From the NCBI GenBank assembly GCA_024709845.1, contig JANJVX010000172.1:1-33627 (forward strand): DNA of 33,627 nucleotides, in the 5' to 3' direction. This document shows positions 1-9,873 of the stretch, one piece after another. Positions within the stretch are counted from its first letter, which is position 1; every line of letters begins with the position of its first letter. The notes beneath the pieces are model-generated. The model was not told where the DNA came from. It made no database searches and was given only the letters and a program-made list of their open reading frames with translations. Source of the DNA: Burkholderiaceae bacterium (GTDB taxonomy: Bacteria; Pseudomonadota; Gammaproteobacteria; Burkholderiales; Burkholderiaceae_C). The position numbers were made by a program, and so were the translations under genes.

Positions 1-456
1 GATCATGTTTTTGCCCATCGGGTGATTGATGCCGGTTTTTCCCCCAACCGACGAATCGACCTGCGCCAGCAATGTGGTTGGAACCTGCACAAATGGTACG
101 CCGCGCATATAGCAAGCAGCAGCAAATCCGGTCATGTCGCCAACGACTCCTCCTCCTAAGGCAAACAATACCGTTTTCCTATCACACTTATTCTGCAAGA
201 GCGCGTCAAATATCGAATTAAGCGTCTTCCAATTTTTATATTTTTCGCCATCAGGCAATTCAACATAATATACATTCGAAAACTTTTCACTCATTCCAGA
301 GCGTAACAACTCAAGATATAGAGAAGAAATATTTTCATTACTAACAATCAGTGCAGATTTTGCAGACTTCAATCTTTCATCTTGAATTGCAGACCGAATT
401 ATTTCAGACCCCACGAGAATAGGATACCCTCGCTCACCCAGATCAACTTCTAGCAT
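1..456 (-). CDS. aroB: 3-dehydroquinate synthase, N-terminal part (gene runs off the left edge)
   Basis: Reverse strand translates from ATG at 456 as [20 protein letters not shown]...[56 protein letters not shown], with the characteristic GGGVVGD and [16 protein letters not shown] motifs of AroB. Confidence 0.95.
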   Translation of the reverse strand, partial: MLEVDLGERGYPILVGSEIIRSAIQDERLKSAKSALIVSNENISSLYLELLRSGMSEKFSNVYYVELPDGEKYKNWKTLNSIFDALLQNKCDRKTVLFALGGGVVGDMTGFAAACYMRGVPFVQVPTTLLAQVDSSVGGKTGINHPMGKNMI

Positions 457-486
457 ATTTAATATACCCCAATACCAACTAACGAC

Positions 487-522
487 AAAGCGGCCACTGC
501 ATATATCTGCAGTGGCCGCTTT
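487..522. terminator. Perfect 15-bp stem / 6-nt loop hairpin (AAAGCGGCCACTGCA-TATATC-TGCAGTGGCCGCTTT), probable terminator of the pil/lipoprotein operon
   Basis: Directly read perfect inverted repeat just downstream of the lipoprotein stop (540) and upstream of aroB; A/T-flanked stem. Confidence 0.8.
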
Positions 523-539
523 AAATAGAATTTCAATAC

Positions 540-2117
540 TTAATTTGGCACCATACAACCATTAAACCCATATGGAGGTGTCAAGAAAGATCCATTTTTA
601 TCATCCCCTTCAATGAAAGAGGTGAAATATCGCTTCTCTACAATACCCTCCGATCCCGCAACGCTAGTCGTGACTTTAACCGCGTAATACAGCCAAGTTG
701 CAACATTCTGAGGATACTCAACCTGAATAGTTGCCCGTCCATTTGAGCCTGTTGCTTTTTCACCAACGTACGATAATACTATGTCCGCTTTTCTTGGAGA
801 AAGCTTGCCATCCCCATCGACATCCTCGCCAACATCAAGAAACCCATTACGATTAGCATCCTCATTTAAGCACCAAACTCGCGGCCCAGCGTAGGGCCCC
901 TTTCCATACTCTAAGAGATCAACGCTGGCAGAAATGTTCGCGTTTGGAATTGCGATACCAGCAGAATCGGAAACAGCAATATCAAATTTTTTGATATAGG
1001 TCAATTCATTTTGACCTCTTTGAAGCAGGTTGTTATCGCCAAGGGTAATTGAAAGAGGCTGACTCGCTACGGTCATTGTTGCCAATCGAAAATTAGGGCA
1101 TGCCCCATTTGATATTTCCGCATCCGTGCTGCCGTAACAAACACGAATGACCACGCCATTTGTCGGACTAGAACGTGTGCCAGCAATATAGTCAGCAACA
1201 ACCTCACCGTTTGCATCCGAATACATGGTTGCAGAACCATTAGAAATATGCTCACCAGAACCAAGAACTGGAGGAACAATTTCAAAACGCGCACGTACAT
1301 TTTTAATAGCCTGATTTGCGCTATTTTGAAAAACAGCCCTTAATCCAGCACGATTAATCGTAGACCCCGAAACGTTCGGCGGAATAGTGTTTGGGACAAT
1401 AGCCAGCACAGCGGCGCTAATTACACCCTCAGCATCTGGAATACTTCCACCTCCGGAAGCCAACACCTGAACTTCACGTGTAAGCGTCACTCCCGAAGCA
1501 CTTCCAGTAACCGTATAAATTCCAGCAACTTGCGGCACCGCAGAAATCTGGGCAGTTGCATTCCCTCCGCTATCAGTAATTAGGCTCTGGGAGAATCCCA
1601 GTGTTCCACTCATCTTAATTGGAGCACCAACAATACCGGAGCCGTTAACATCCGTCACCTTCACGGTCAAACTAGCGGAAGTACCAGGCTCCGGCACTGC
1701 CGGAACAACATTAATTGCAATTTGACTGCCAGTAACCGGTATAGATAATTTCTTCGACTTCCCACCAGCAGAGATATCGACATTAATGGTACGATTACTC
1801 TTGTTATTTCCAATGGAAATTTTCCCGGTCACAAGTCCCGCATCGTCACTTTCCTTAGTTATCGGCGTATAGACTCCTGAGTCAACCGAAACCGTGACCT
1901 GAACTGCAGAGACAGGATTATTCTTCGCATCCAATGTTGTTATGGTTAGCAATGCCTCATCGAGCCCCGAGTTGCTAAGAGAGGTCTTATCTAATTTATA
2001 TATAAAATCAGCTGCAGCTGCGCCCCCAGCAGAATCACCGGGACTCCCACCACCACCACCACATGCCGCCAGTAAAAAAAATACAGCAAAGGTGAAAAAT
2101 TTGATAAATTTTGTCAT
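540..2117 (-). CDS. Secreted Ig-like (Big_1/invasin-like) repeat lipoprotein
   Basis: 525 aa; N-terminal signal with lipobox ([12 protein letters not shown]); repeated beta-rich Ig-like blocks ([29 protein letters not shown]); immediately downstream of pilQ. Confidence 0.8.
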   Translation of the reverse strand: MTKFIKFFTFAVFFLLAACGGGGGSPGDSAGGAAAADFIYKLDKTSLSNSGLDEALLTITTLDAKNNPVSAVQVTVSVDSGVYTPITKESDDAGLVTGKISIGNNKSNRTINVDISAGGKSKKLSIPVTGSQIAINVVPAVPEPGTSASLTVKVTDVNGSGIVGAPIKMSGTLGFSQSLITDSGGNATAQISAVPQVAGIYTVTGSASGVTLTREVQVLASGGGSIPDAEGVISAAVLAIVPNTIPPNVSGSTINRAGLRAVFQNSANQAIKNVRARFEIVPPVLGSGEHISNGSATMYSDANGEVVADYIAGTRSSPTNGVVIRVCYGSTDAEISNGACPNFRLATMTVASQPLSITLGDNNLLQRGQNELTYIKKFDIAVSDSAGIAIPNANISASVDLLEYGKGPYAGPRVWCLNEDANRNGFLDVGEDVDGDGKLSPRKADIVLSYVGEKATGSNGRATIQVEYPQNVATWLYYAVKVTTSVAGSEGIVEKRYFTSFIEGDDKNGSFLTPPYGFNGCMVPN

Positions 2118-2137
2118 TTATAACTCACTTACATTGA

Positions 2138-4276
2138 CTAGCGCATGGCCGACCTGTCGGTGATAACTTTTGGCGTAATAAATATCAACATTTCCTGCTT
2201 ATTCGCCTGCTTCGTTCTAGTTTTAAACAGATTCCCAACACCCGGAAGATCGCCTAAAAACGGTACCTTGGCCTCGGTGTCATCCTCGAAAAGCTCAAAA
2301 ATACCCCCAATAACCACAGTACCACCATTTTCAACAAGCACTTGCGTTTTGATTCGTTTTGTATTAATAGCACGCACATTATTAAGCACTTCACCAGGAC
2401 TATCTTTATTTACATCCAAATCAAGAATAATATTACCTTCTGGCGTAATCTGAGGCAAAACCTCTAGCTTTAGAACTGCCTTTTTGAAGGCAATAATTGT
2501 CCCACCATTTGGCGCCGTCACAGGGTAAGGAAACTCCGTCCCCTGCTCAATTGATGCTTTTGTTTGATCTGCAGTGACAACTCGAGGGCTTGAAACAATT
2601 TTCCCCTTGCCATCAGCTTCCATAGCGGAAATCTCAAGATTCAAAAATCGATTCGCTGCAGAATTAAATATCGATATCGCAAAACTTGACGGATCATACC
2701 CGCCCTGCGCTTGAGCGGGTAAGTTCACAAAATTTCCCAACGTATTGACCACCCCACCGGCTCCTGAGGTAGCCACAGCATTACTATAACTCGTTCCAAA
2801 ACCAATTCGGTTTCCACCACCAAGGGCATACCCACCATCTCCACCGCGATTGGCACGAAGATCAGTCCCTCCAAGACGGACACCTAGTGAGCGACCGAAA
2901 GTATCAGAGGCCTCAACAATCCTTGCCTCAATCATAACTTGACGCACCGCAACATCCAACGTTCCAAGCAACTGCCTGACCTCTTCCAGTTTCGCGGCAG
3001 TATCAGTCACAAACAATTGATTTGTACGCGGTTCTGCAATCGCACTGCCGCGTTCAGATAGAAAGCGGTTCGACGTCCCCCCAGTCGCCCCCCCGGAACT
3101 GGTCGTCAGTTGAGTAACCATATCTACCGCTTTAGCATAATTCATCTGGAAAGCCTGCGTGCGGAGAGGCTCAAGCTTCTGAATCGATAAAGCTGCTTCG
3201 AAATCCTTTTTCGTGCGATCGTCGATTTCGTCTTTTGGCGCAATCCAGAGGACACTGCCCGTCTTGCGCATACCCAAACCTTTGGCATCCATAATGATCT
3301 GCAGAGCTTGGTCCCAAGGAACGTCTTTCAAACGCAACGTTAATGCACCCGTCACCGTATCGGAGGTAACAATATTAAAATTTGTAAAATCTGCAATGAC
3401 TTGAAGAAGCGATCGAACTTCAATATTCTGGAAGTTTAAAGAAAGTTTTTCCCCGCTGTAACCAGGCCCCTGTGTGAGCTTGCTTAAATCGACCTTTTTT
3501 TGCCGGATTTCAATTACAAACTGGTTATCGCTCTGATAGGCGCTATGGTCCCAGTCTCCTACCGGCTCAATCAACATGCGCACCCTGTCGCCTTGCTGCG
3601 TCGTGGTTATCAATTGGACAGGCGTTCCAAAGTCCGTCACGTCGAGTTTTCGACGCAAGCCCTCGGGCAGGGATGCTCGGATAAACTCGACCGTAAGACC
3701 CTTACCCACTTGACGCAAATCAACTCCCACTTTGCTGTTGGCAAGCCCCACTAAGATGCGACCGGAGCCATCGGCACCACGACGAAAATCGACATCCTTT
3801 ATAGGCAGTACATCGGAAGTGCCCTCTTCAGCAAAAACCGTGGATTGAGGAGGTTGATTGGCCGCCGAGGCAGCGACCGGTTCAAGCGTCACAAACAATG
3901 ACTTCCCCTGAATTTCGGCACGATAAGATGTAGCCTGCTTCAAATTCAGCACCACGCGGGAACGTCCCGATGCCTGAACAACATTGACCGACTTCAAATT
4001 ACCTTGATTGATTTCCACCTGGGACCGCCCCATTGCATTGGCTGCTCCTGGGAAATCGAGTGCAATTCGTGCTGGGGATTGCGTAGCAAATCCCGTAGGC
4101 AACACAGTCAGCGGCTCTGTCAACTCAATGCGGACAACCTCAGAACCCGCCTGCATCGCACCCGTCACAGCCTCAATTGCAACTTCGGCCCATGCCACAG
4201 ACGACATCAATGCGCCCACAGCAGCAACAGCAGCACGGTGAAATAGCTTTGTCATTACGCCATTCTCTTGTTTCAT
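2138..4276 (-). CDS. pilQ: Type IV pilus outer-membrane secretin PilQ
   Basis: 712 aa; N-terminal AMIN-like region, secretin/TonB short domain (LSLNFQNIEVRSLLQVIADFTNFNIV), C-terminal secretin core (VPFLGDLPGVGNLFK, KQEMLIFITPKVI). ATGA-type overlap with pilP. Confidence 0.97.
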   Translation of the reverse strand: MKQENGVMTKLFHRAAVAAVGALMSSVAWAEVAIEAVTGAMQAGSEVVRIELTEPLTVLPTGFATQSPARIALDFPGAANAMGRSQVEINQGNLKSVNVVQASGRSRVVLNLKQATSYRAEIQGKSLFVTLEPVAASAANQPPQSTVFAEEGTSDVLPIKDVDFRRGADGSGRILVGLANSKVGVDLRQVGKGLTVEFIRASLPEGLRRKLDVTDFGTPVQLITTTQQGDRVRMLIEPVGDWDHSAYQSDNQFVIEIRQKKVDLSKLTQGPGYSGEKLSLNFQNIEVRSLLQVIADFTNFNIVTSDTVTGALTLRLKDVPWDQALQIIMDAKGLGMRKTGSVLWIAPKDEIDDRTKKDFEAALSIQKLEPLRTQAFQMNYAKAVDMVTQLTTSSGGATGGTSNRFLSERGSAIAEPRTNQLFVTDTAAKLEEVRQLLGTLDVAVRQVMIEARIVEASDTFGRSLGVRLGGTDLRANRGGDGGYALGGGNRIGFGTSYSNAVATSGAGGVVNTLGNFVNLPAQAQGGYDPSSFAISIFNSAANRFLNLEISAMEADGKGKIVSSPRVVTADQTKASIEQGTEFPYPVTAPNGGTIIAFKKAVLKLEVLPQITPEGNIILDLDVNKDSPGEVLNNVRAINTKRIKTQVLVENGGTVVIGGIFELFEDDTEAKVPFLGDLPGVGNLFKTRTKQANKQEMLIFITPKVITDRSAMR

Positions 4277-4818
4277 TTTTTCACCTCCTCCTGCAACTCC
4301 AGCGATGTTGTACGCTCAATCCAATCACCTGTAGGATCTTGAACAATTTCGCGAAGTTGAATTGATGTTTCCGAAATTCCAGTAATTCGCCCGTAATTCT
4401 GACCCAGATAATTTCCGAGCTGCACTTGATACAAAAGCTTGTCAACTGTTAACAAGGCTGTTGGTTTTCCGTTTTTGTTCATACTTCCGACCATTGCCAT
4501 TGCATCCAATGGAAATGCCTCTAGAGGCTCTTTGCGCCGTGCCATTTCTGGCGCAATTAAGGCTGCATTGGAGGCGATTTGGGAGGACTCCCGTCTAAGA
4601 GCCTGAGTCAACTTTAGTGCATTAAACGGCTCCAAGCCTTCTTCGCCGCCATAAGGCTGGGGAATAAACTGTTTCGGCTCGGTGAGGGGTGTGACGCGAG
4701 GCTTGGCTTGAGCACGTTCATTTGCCATCCATTGCCTCAACTCATCCTCACCAGAAGAACCACATCCTGCGAGCAAAGCAACACATAACGCCATCAAAGA
4801 AAAATTTAATTCTTTCAT
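4273..4818 (-). CDS. pilP: Type IV pilus inner-membrane lipoprotein PilP
   Basis: 181 aa; lipobox LLAGCGSSGEDELRQWM, C-terminal LLYQVQLGNYLGQNYGRITGI typical of PilP; operon position. Confidence 0.95.
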   Translation of the reverse strand: MKELNFSLMALCVALLAGCGSSGEDELRQWMANERAQAKPRVTPLTEPKQFIPQPYGGEEGLEPFNALKLTQALRRESSQIASNAALIAPEMARRKEPLEAFPLDAMAMVGSMNKNGKPTALLTVDKLLYQVQLGNYLGQNYGRITGISETSIQLREIVQDPTGDWIERTTSLELQEEVKK

Positions 4819-5501
4819 TTCGTGGCTCCTGTCGCAGCCTTGCGCTGTGCCTGCACTTCTTCGCTATCCAGATAACGAAAAGTCCGTGCAGTCGCATCCA
4901 TGCTGAGACTTCCCCCAAGCTTGTCCTTCTCCTTGGAGGGGACGCCAATCGATATGTCATTCAACGTAACGATACGCGATAGGTGCGCAATATCTGCAGC
5001 AAAGGCCCCCATGTCATGGTATTTCCCTGTTACTCGAACAGCGATCGGCAATTCTGCATAATATTCACGCACCACTACCTGCCCCGGCCGAAACAATTCA
5101 AACTGCAAACTGCGCCCCAGCCCAGCTTGATTTATATCGGAAAGCAATGCAGCCATTTCTGCCTTACTGGGCAACTGTTTTTCCAGCTGAATCACATATT
5201 GTTGAATCTGCTCACGCTGTTTTTTCAGGAGATCGAGACTAACCGCCTTCTGCAACTTGGTCTGGTAGTCTTGGCGCAAAGTGACTTCGGTGGCTCGCTC
5301 CGCTTCCAACTCCATCTCATAATCCGTCAATTTAACGAACCACAAGGCGACAGCCACGCCCACTGCCAAAAAAATACACAGTAGGTAACGTGGCAGCGGA
5401 GGCCAAAGCGACGGATCCTTGGTATCAAGATTCGTGAACTGTCGCTGCAGTTGAGCCTGCAGGTCCTTGAAGTCAATCTTGGGAGTTTGTTTTTTTGCCA
5501 T
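4815..5501 (-). CDS. pilO: Type IV pilus assembly protein PilO
   Basis: 228 aa; single TM near N-terminus, coiled coil, QLPSKAEMAALLSDINQAGLGRSLQFELFRPG motif region; operon position. Confidence 0.95.
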   Translation of the reverse strand: MAKKQTPKIDFKDLQAQLQRQFTNLDTKDPSLWPPLPRYLLCIFLAVGVAVALWFVKLTDYEMELEAERATEVTLRQDYQTKLQKAVSLDLLKKQREQIQQYVIQLEKQLPSKAEMAALLSDINQAGLGRSLQFELFRPGQVVVREYYAELPIAVRVTGKYHDMGAFAADIAHLSRIVTLNDISIGVPSKEKDKLGGSLSMDATARTFRYLDSEEVQAQRKAATGATK

Positions 5502-5504
5502 GGC

Positions 5505-6110
5505 TCACTTCCCCGCCGCACTCGCTGCATCCAAGGCCTTTTGCACTTCGCTAGAGCGCATCAGCTGAAAACGCAAGTTGAATGCGGAGACACGACGCTG
5601 ATCGCGCGGTGACAAGGCCACATTGCTGGCCACAATTTCCACCAGTTCAGGCTTGGAAAGCCAAGGAGTGTTGTTGGACAAATTGCGCAGCATCTCGGAA
5701 ACACGTTCGTTGGACTGAGCCATACCCTGCATGGCCACCGTCTGGTTTGTTTGCTTCAGCGAAGTGATGTAGACCCCATCGGGTAGTTGCTGCACCAGCT
5801 CACTCAACAAATGAACTGGCAAATTACGGTCGGATTGGAGATCCTCGACGGCCTTCTGCCGAGCACGCAACGCTGCAATTTCTTCCTCGATCGTTGCGAT
5901 CTCCTTGATTTGGTTCTCCAGCACCTTGATCTCGCTTGTCAGGAAAGCGTTCTTGGCCTGCTGGTCTTCAATCATCATCTGGAACCACCAGTAGATGATG
6001 CCGGCGATCACCAAGCCCAACAAGGCCGAAGCAACCATGGTGGCCTGAAAGGTTTCGCGGCGGCGCTTGCGTGCGGCCTCCCTATGGGGGAGCAGATTGA
6101 TAAGAATCAC
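5505..6110 (-). CDS. pilN: Type IV pilus assembly protein PilN
   Basis: 201 aa; starts MILINLLPHREAARKRRR, the hallmark PilN N-terminus; TM then coiled coil. Confidence 0.96.
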   Translation of the reverse strand: MILINLLPHREAARKRRRETFQATMVASALLGLVIAGIIYWWFQMMIEDQQAKNAFLTSEIKVLENQIKEIATIEEEIAALRARQKAVEDLQSDRNLPVHLLSELVQQLPDGVYITSLKQTNQTVAMQGMAQSNERVSEMLRNLSNNTPWLSKPELVEIVASNVALSPRDQRRVSAFNLRFQLMRSSEVQKALDAASAAGK

Positions 6111-7186
6111 TGCAAAAACCTCCGCATCGCAAGTCCGCAGGATGTCAGGTACGACGGTGCCTCACGTACCATTTTTTTCATGCGAACCGAACTGCCGATC
6201 TCCATACCATCAAACGGATTGACGACGCTGCATGGAAAACCTGTGTGCTGTGTGACAGCCTCCGTCAATCCATGCAATGGCGCAGACCCTCCTGCCAGCA
6301 GGATATGGTCAACCCGGTTGTGCGGAGTGCTCGTAAAGAAAAACTGCAGTGCCCGCCCGATTTCCTGGGACAGACTTTCAACAAATGGCCGCAACACCGT
6401 TGACGAGTAATCGTCCGGAAGATCGCCATTTCGCTTTTTGCTCTCGGCCTCTTCGGCGGAGAATCCATACTGGCGAACAATCAACTGGGTCAATTGCGCA
6501 CCGCCAAAGGCCTGGTCCCTGTCGTACAGCACCTCATCATTGCGGATCACCTGCATGCTGGTCGTCAAGGCGCCAACCTCGAACAAGGCCACCATGGTAT
6601 CCACGCCCTTGTTTGGCAATGTCTCTATCAGGCGACTGGCTGCCAGACGTGAGGCATGGGATTCGATATCAACGATGGCGGCCTTAAGACCTGCGGCCTC
6701 CGCCAACCCCTGGCGGTCTTGCACTTTCTCGCGCCGTGAGGCAGCAATCAACACCTCGACATCCCCAGGAGAATTCTTGCTGGGGCCAATCACGCAGAAA
6801 TCCAGACTCACCTCGTCCAGAGAAAACGGAATGTACTGATTGGCCTCCGATTCCACCTGAACTTCCAACTCCTGATCCGTCATTCCGGCAGGCAAGGTGA
6901 TCTTCTTGGTGATGACGGCTGACGGCGGAAGAGCCAACGCCACGCTTTTCGTGCGCGTGCCGCTCTTTTTCACCAGCCTTCGCAGTGCTTCGGCCACTTC
7001 ATCGAATTTTTCGATATTGCCATCGGTGATCCAGCCACGCTCCAGTGGCTCGATGGCGCAGCGCTCAAGGACCAGGCTACCGGCCTTGTCACGCCCTAGC
7101 TCCACCAGCTTGACACTGGAGGAACTGATGTCGATGCCCAGCAGTGGCGCGGACTGGCGACTGAACAAAGATCCCGCAGAGATCAA
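6107..7186 (-). CDS. pilM: Type IV pilus assembly actin-like ATPase PilM (start probably TTG at 7186; ORF track gives ATG at 7222)
   Basis: LLGIDISSSSVKLVELGRD, AALALPPSAVITKKI-like region, FVESLSQEIGRALQFFFTSTPHNRVDHILLAGGSA (actin-fold motifs); first gene of pilMNOPQ. Confidence 0.93.
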   Translation of the reverse strand: MISAGSLFSRQSAPLLGIDISSSSVKLVELGRDKAGSLVLERCAIEPLERGWITDGNIEKFDEVAEALRRLVKKSGTRTKSVALALPPSAVITKKITLPAGMTDQELEVQVESEANQYIPFSLDEVSLDFCVIGPSKNSPGDVEVLIAASRREKVQDRQGLAEAAGLKAAIVDIESHASRLAASRLIETLPNKGVDTMVALFEVGALTTSMQVIRNDEVLYDRDQAFGGAQLTQLIVRQYGFSAEEAESKKRNGDLPDDYSSTVLRPFVESLSQEIGRALQFFFTSTPHNRVDHILLAGGSAPLHGLTEAVTQHTGFPCSVVNPFDGMEIGSSVRMKKMVREAPSYLTSCGLAMRRFLQ

Positions 7187-7452
7187 GATAGCCCCCTGAA
7201 AATTGTCAATCTGACACAACAAAACTTAACATTTCACATGAATGCTATCAGTAAGATACTTCTCCAGCAAAGGTTTTTCCGGCAGCAGGCCGACTGAACC
7301 GTTGCCAAAAGCAGACGTTTGATCCTGCTTTACCAAGCCGCTTCGGCACTCGCACCACCCCTAAGCCACGGTTCTGGCCCGCCCATTTTCTGGTCTCTCA
7401 TAAATGTGCTGACCCATTTTTATAATGGGCGGACTTTTCCTTTCGGAGCGAT

Positions 7453-9834
7453 ATGCCGCCCCCCGCACAGCCCAAGTCTCCCGACTCCCGCACCGCCCCC
7501 TCGTCGCAGCCCGCATGGCTGAGATGGACTGTTCGCATCGCACTCTGGTTGCTTGGCCTTGCCACGGCCGGCGCCCTCGCGTTGGCGCTTGTCATTGCCG
7601 TCGCCTTGTCCATGGCCTATCCGAATCTGCCGGACATTTCCGATCTGGCTGACTACCGGCCCAAACTTCCGATGCGTGTGTATTCGGCTGAAGGTGCCTT
7701 GCTTGGCGAGTTCGGGGAGGAGCGGCGCAATCTGACCCCTATCGGCGAGATCCCCCAGGTCATGAAGGACGCCGTTCTGGCCATTGAGGACACGCGCTTC
7801 TTTCAGCACGGTGGTGTGGACTACAAAGGCATGTTGCGCGCTGCCCTGGCCAATCTGGGCCGGATGAAAAGCCAAGGCGCATCAACCATCACGATGCAGG
7901 TTGCACGCAATGTTTATCTGTCTTCAGAAAAAACATTTACCCGAAAAATTTACGAAATATTACTGACATTCAAGCTCGAGCACTTTCTGACAAAAGATCA
8001 GATTCTTGAAATTTACATGAATCAGATTTTTCTCGGAAACCGGGCATATGGTTTTGCCGCAGCGTCTGAAGCATATTTTGGGAAGCCTTTGAAATCAGTG
8101 AGCATTGCAGAAGCGGCCATGCTGGCCGGATTGCCCAAGGCACCGTCGGCCTACAACCCCATCAGCAATCCGAAGCGCGCCCGCGCCCGCCAGCTTCACA
8201 TCATCGACCGGATGGAAGAGAACAACTTCATCACGGCGGAAGAGGCGGCTGCCGCGCGCAAGGAGCATCTAAAGATTCGCTCAGGCAATGACAACACCCG
8301 GGTGCACGCCGAATATGTGGCAGAGATGGCCCGTCAGCTGATTTTTGCCCAGTACGGCAGTGACGCCTACACCCGGGGTCTGAACGTATACACCACCATC
8401 AATGCCGGAGAGCAGGAAGCCGCCTACCGCGCCTTGCGCCGGGGCATCATGGACTACGAGCGCAGGCAGCACTATCGGGGGCCCGAGAAGTTCGTGACCC
8501 TGCCCTCCAACCCCCAGGAGCTGGAAGAAACCATCGATGACATCCTGGCAGACCATCCGGACAATGGTGATGTTCTTTCTGCCATGGTGCTGGAGGCATC
8601 GGCCCGCAAGATCGTGGCCATGCGGCCCAACGGCGACAGCGTCGAGATCACCGGCGAGGGCCTCAAGCCGGTGCAATCAGGGCTGAGTGACAAGGCGCCT
8701 CCCAATATCAAGATCCGCCGCGGTGCCGTGATCCGAATTGCCAAGACGTCAAAGAACACTTGGGAAGCCACCCAGCTCCCGGAGGTGGAGGGCGCTTTTG
8801 TGGCAATCGACCCGCGCTCCGGGGCCATCAGGGCGCTGGTGGGCGGCTTCGATTTTGACAAGAACAAGTTCAACCATGCCACCCAGGCCTGGCGCCAGCC
8901 GGGGTCGAGCTTCAAACCCTTCATCTATTCGGCGGCGCTGGAAAAAGGATTCACACCTGCCACAGTGATCAACGACGCTCCGCTGTTTTTCGATGCCGGT
9001 TTTACCGGCGGCAAGCCATGGGAACCAAAAAACTACGACGGTAAATTTGACGGTCCCATGACCATGCGCTCGGCGCTCGCACGGTCTAAGAACATGGTGT
9101 CGATCCGCATCCTGCAGGCCGTCGGGGCTCACAACGGTCAGGAATGGGCGACGCGGTTCGGTTTCGAGGCAGACAAGCACCCCGCCTATCTCACCATGGC
9201 CTTGGGCGCAGGATCGGTCACACCCATCCAGCTTGCAGTGGGATATTCCGTTTTCGCCAACGGAGGGCACCGTGTGAACCCCTGGCTGATCACGCGCGTG
9301 ACAGACCACAAGGACCGTGTGCTCTCCGAGATCCAGGCGCCGGCCGCCGAAGAGCATGAGCGAGTGATTGACGCCCGCAACGCCTTCATCATGAACAACC
9401 TGCTGCAGGAAATTACCCGCTCCGGCACGGCAGCGCGCGCGCAAGCCATACTCAAGCGCACCGATCTGTATGGCAAGACAGGAACCACCAATGATTCATG
9501 GGATGCTTGGTTTGCCGGTTTTCAGCCCACGATCACGGCGGTGACCTGGATCGGCTACGACACGCCGCGCAACCTGGGCAGCCGGGAAACCGGCGGAGGT
9601 CTGAGTCTGCCCATCTGGATCAACTTCATGGAACAGGCACTCAAGGGAGTCCCGGTCATGGAGCAGACGGTACCGCCCGGTGTCGTGAATGTGGGGGGCG
9701 AATGGTTCTATGAAGAATACGCCCGCAACGCTGGTGTTTCCAACCTGGGCATGGAAGCGACTGGCGCGGCGCCAGGCGGTGATGCCCCGGCTCCCGAAGA
9801 GCGCTCCCGCATTCTTGACCTGTTCCGCAATTGA
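7453..9834 (+). CDS. mrcA: Class A penicillin-binding protein 1A (transglycosylase/transpeptidase)
   Basis: 793 aa; GT51 motifs EDTRFFQHGGVDYKGMLRA, QGASTITMQVARNVYLS, KILEIYMNQIFLGNRAYG-like; transpeptidase SSFK, SKN, KTGTT motifs; divergent from pilM as is common in proteobacteria. Confidence 0.96.
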   Translation: MPPPAQPKSPDSRTAPSSQPAWLRWTVRIALWLLGLATAGALALALVIAVALSMAYPNLPDISDLADYRPKLPMRVYSAEGALLGEFGEERRNLTPIGEIPQVMKDAVLAIEDTRFFQHGGVDYKGMLRAALANLGRMKSQGASTITMQVARNVYLSSEKTFTRKIYEILLTFKLEHFLTKDQILEIYMNQIFLGNRAYGFAAASEAYFGKPLKSVSIAEAAMLAGLPKAPSAYNPISNPKRARARQLHIIDRMEENNFITAEEAAAARKEHLKIRSGNDNTRVHAEYVAEMARQLIFAQYGSDAYTRGLNVYTTINAGEQEAAYRALRRGIMDYERRQHYRGPEKFVTLPSNPQELEETIDDILADHPDNGDVLSAMVLEASARKIVAMRPNGDSVEITGEGLKPVQSGLSDKAPPNIKIRRGAVIRIAKTSKNTWEATQLPEVEGAFVAIDPRSGAIRALVGGFDFDKNKFNHATQAWRQPGSSFKPFIYSAALEKGFTPATVINDAPLFFDAGFTGGKPWEPKNYDGKFDGPMTMRSALARSKNMVSIRILQAVGAHNGQEWATRFGFEADKHPAYLTMALGAGSVTPIQLAVGYSVFANGGHRVNPWLITRVTDHKDRVLSEIQAPAAEEHERVIDARNAFIMNNLLQEITRSGTAARAQAILKRTDLYGKTGTTNDSWDAWFAGFQPTITAVTWIGYDTPRNLGSRETGGGLSLPIWINFMEQALKGVPVMEQTVPPGVVNVGGEWFYEEYARNAGVSNLGMEATGAAPGGDAPAPEERSRILDLFRN

Positions 9835-9873
9835 GGCGTCCTCATCGATGCCTGCGGGCCCGCAGAGCGCAGT

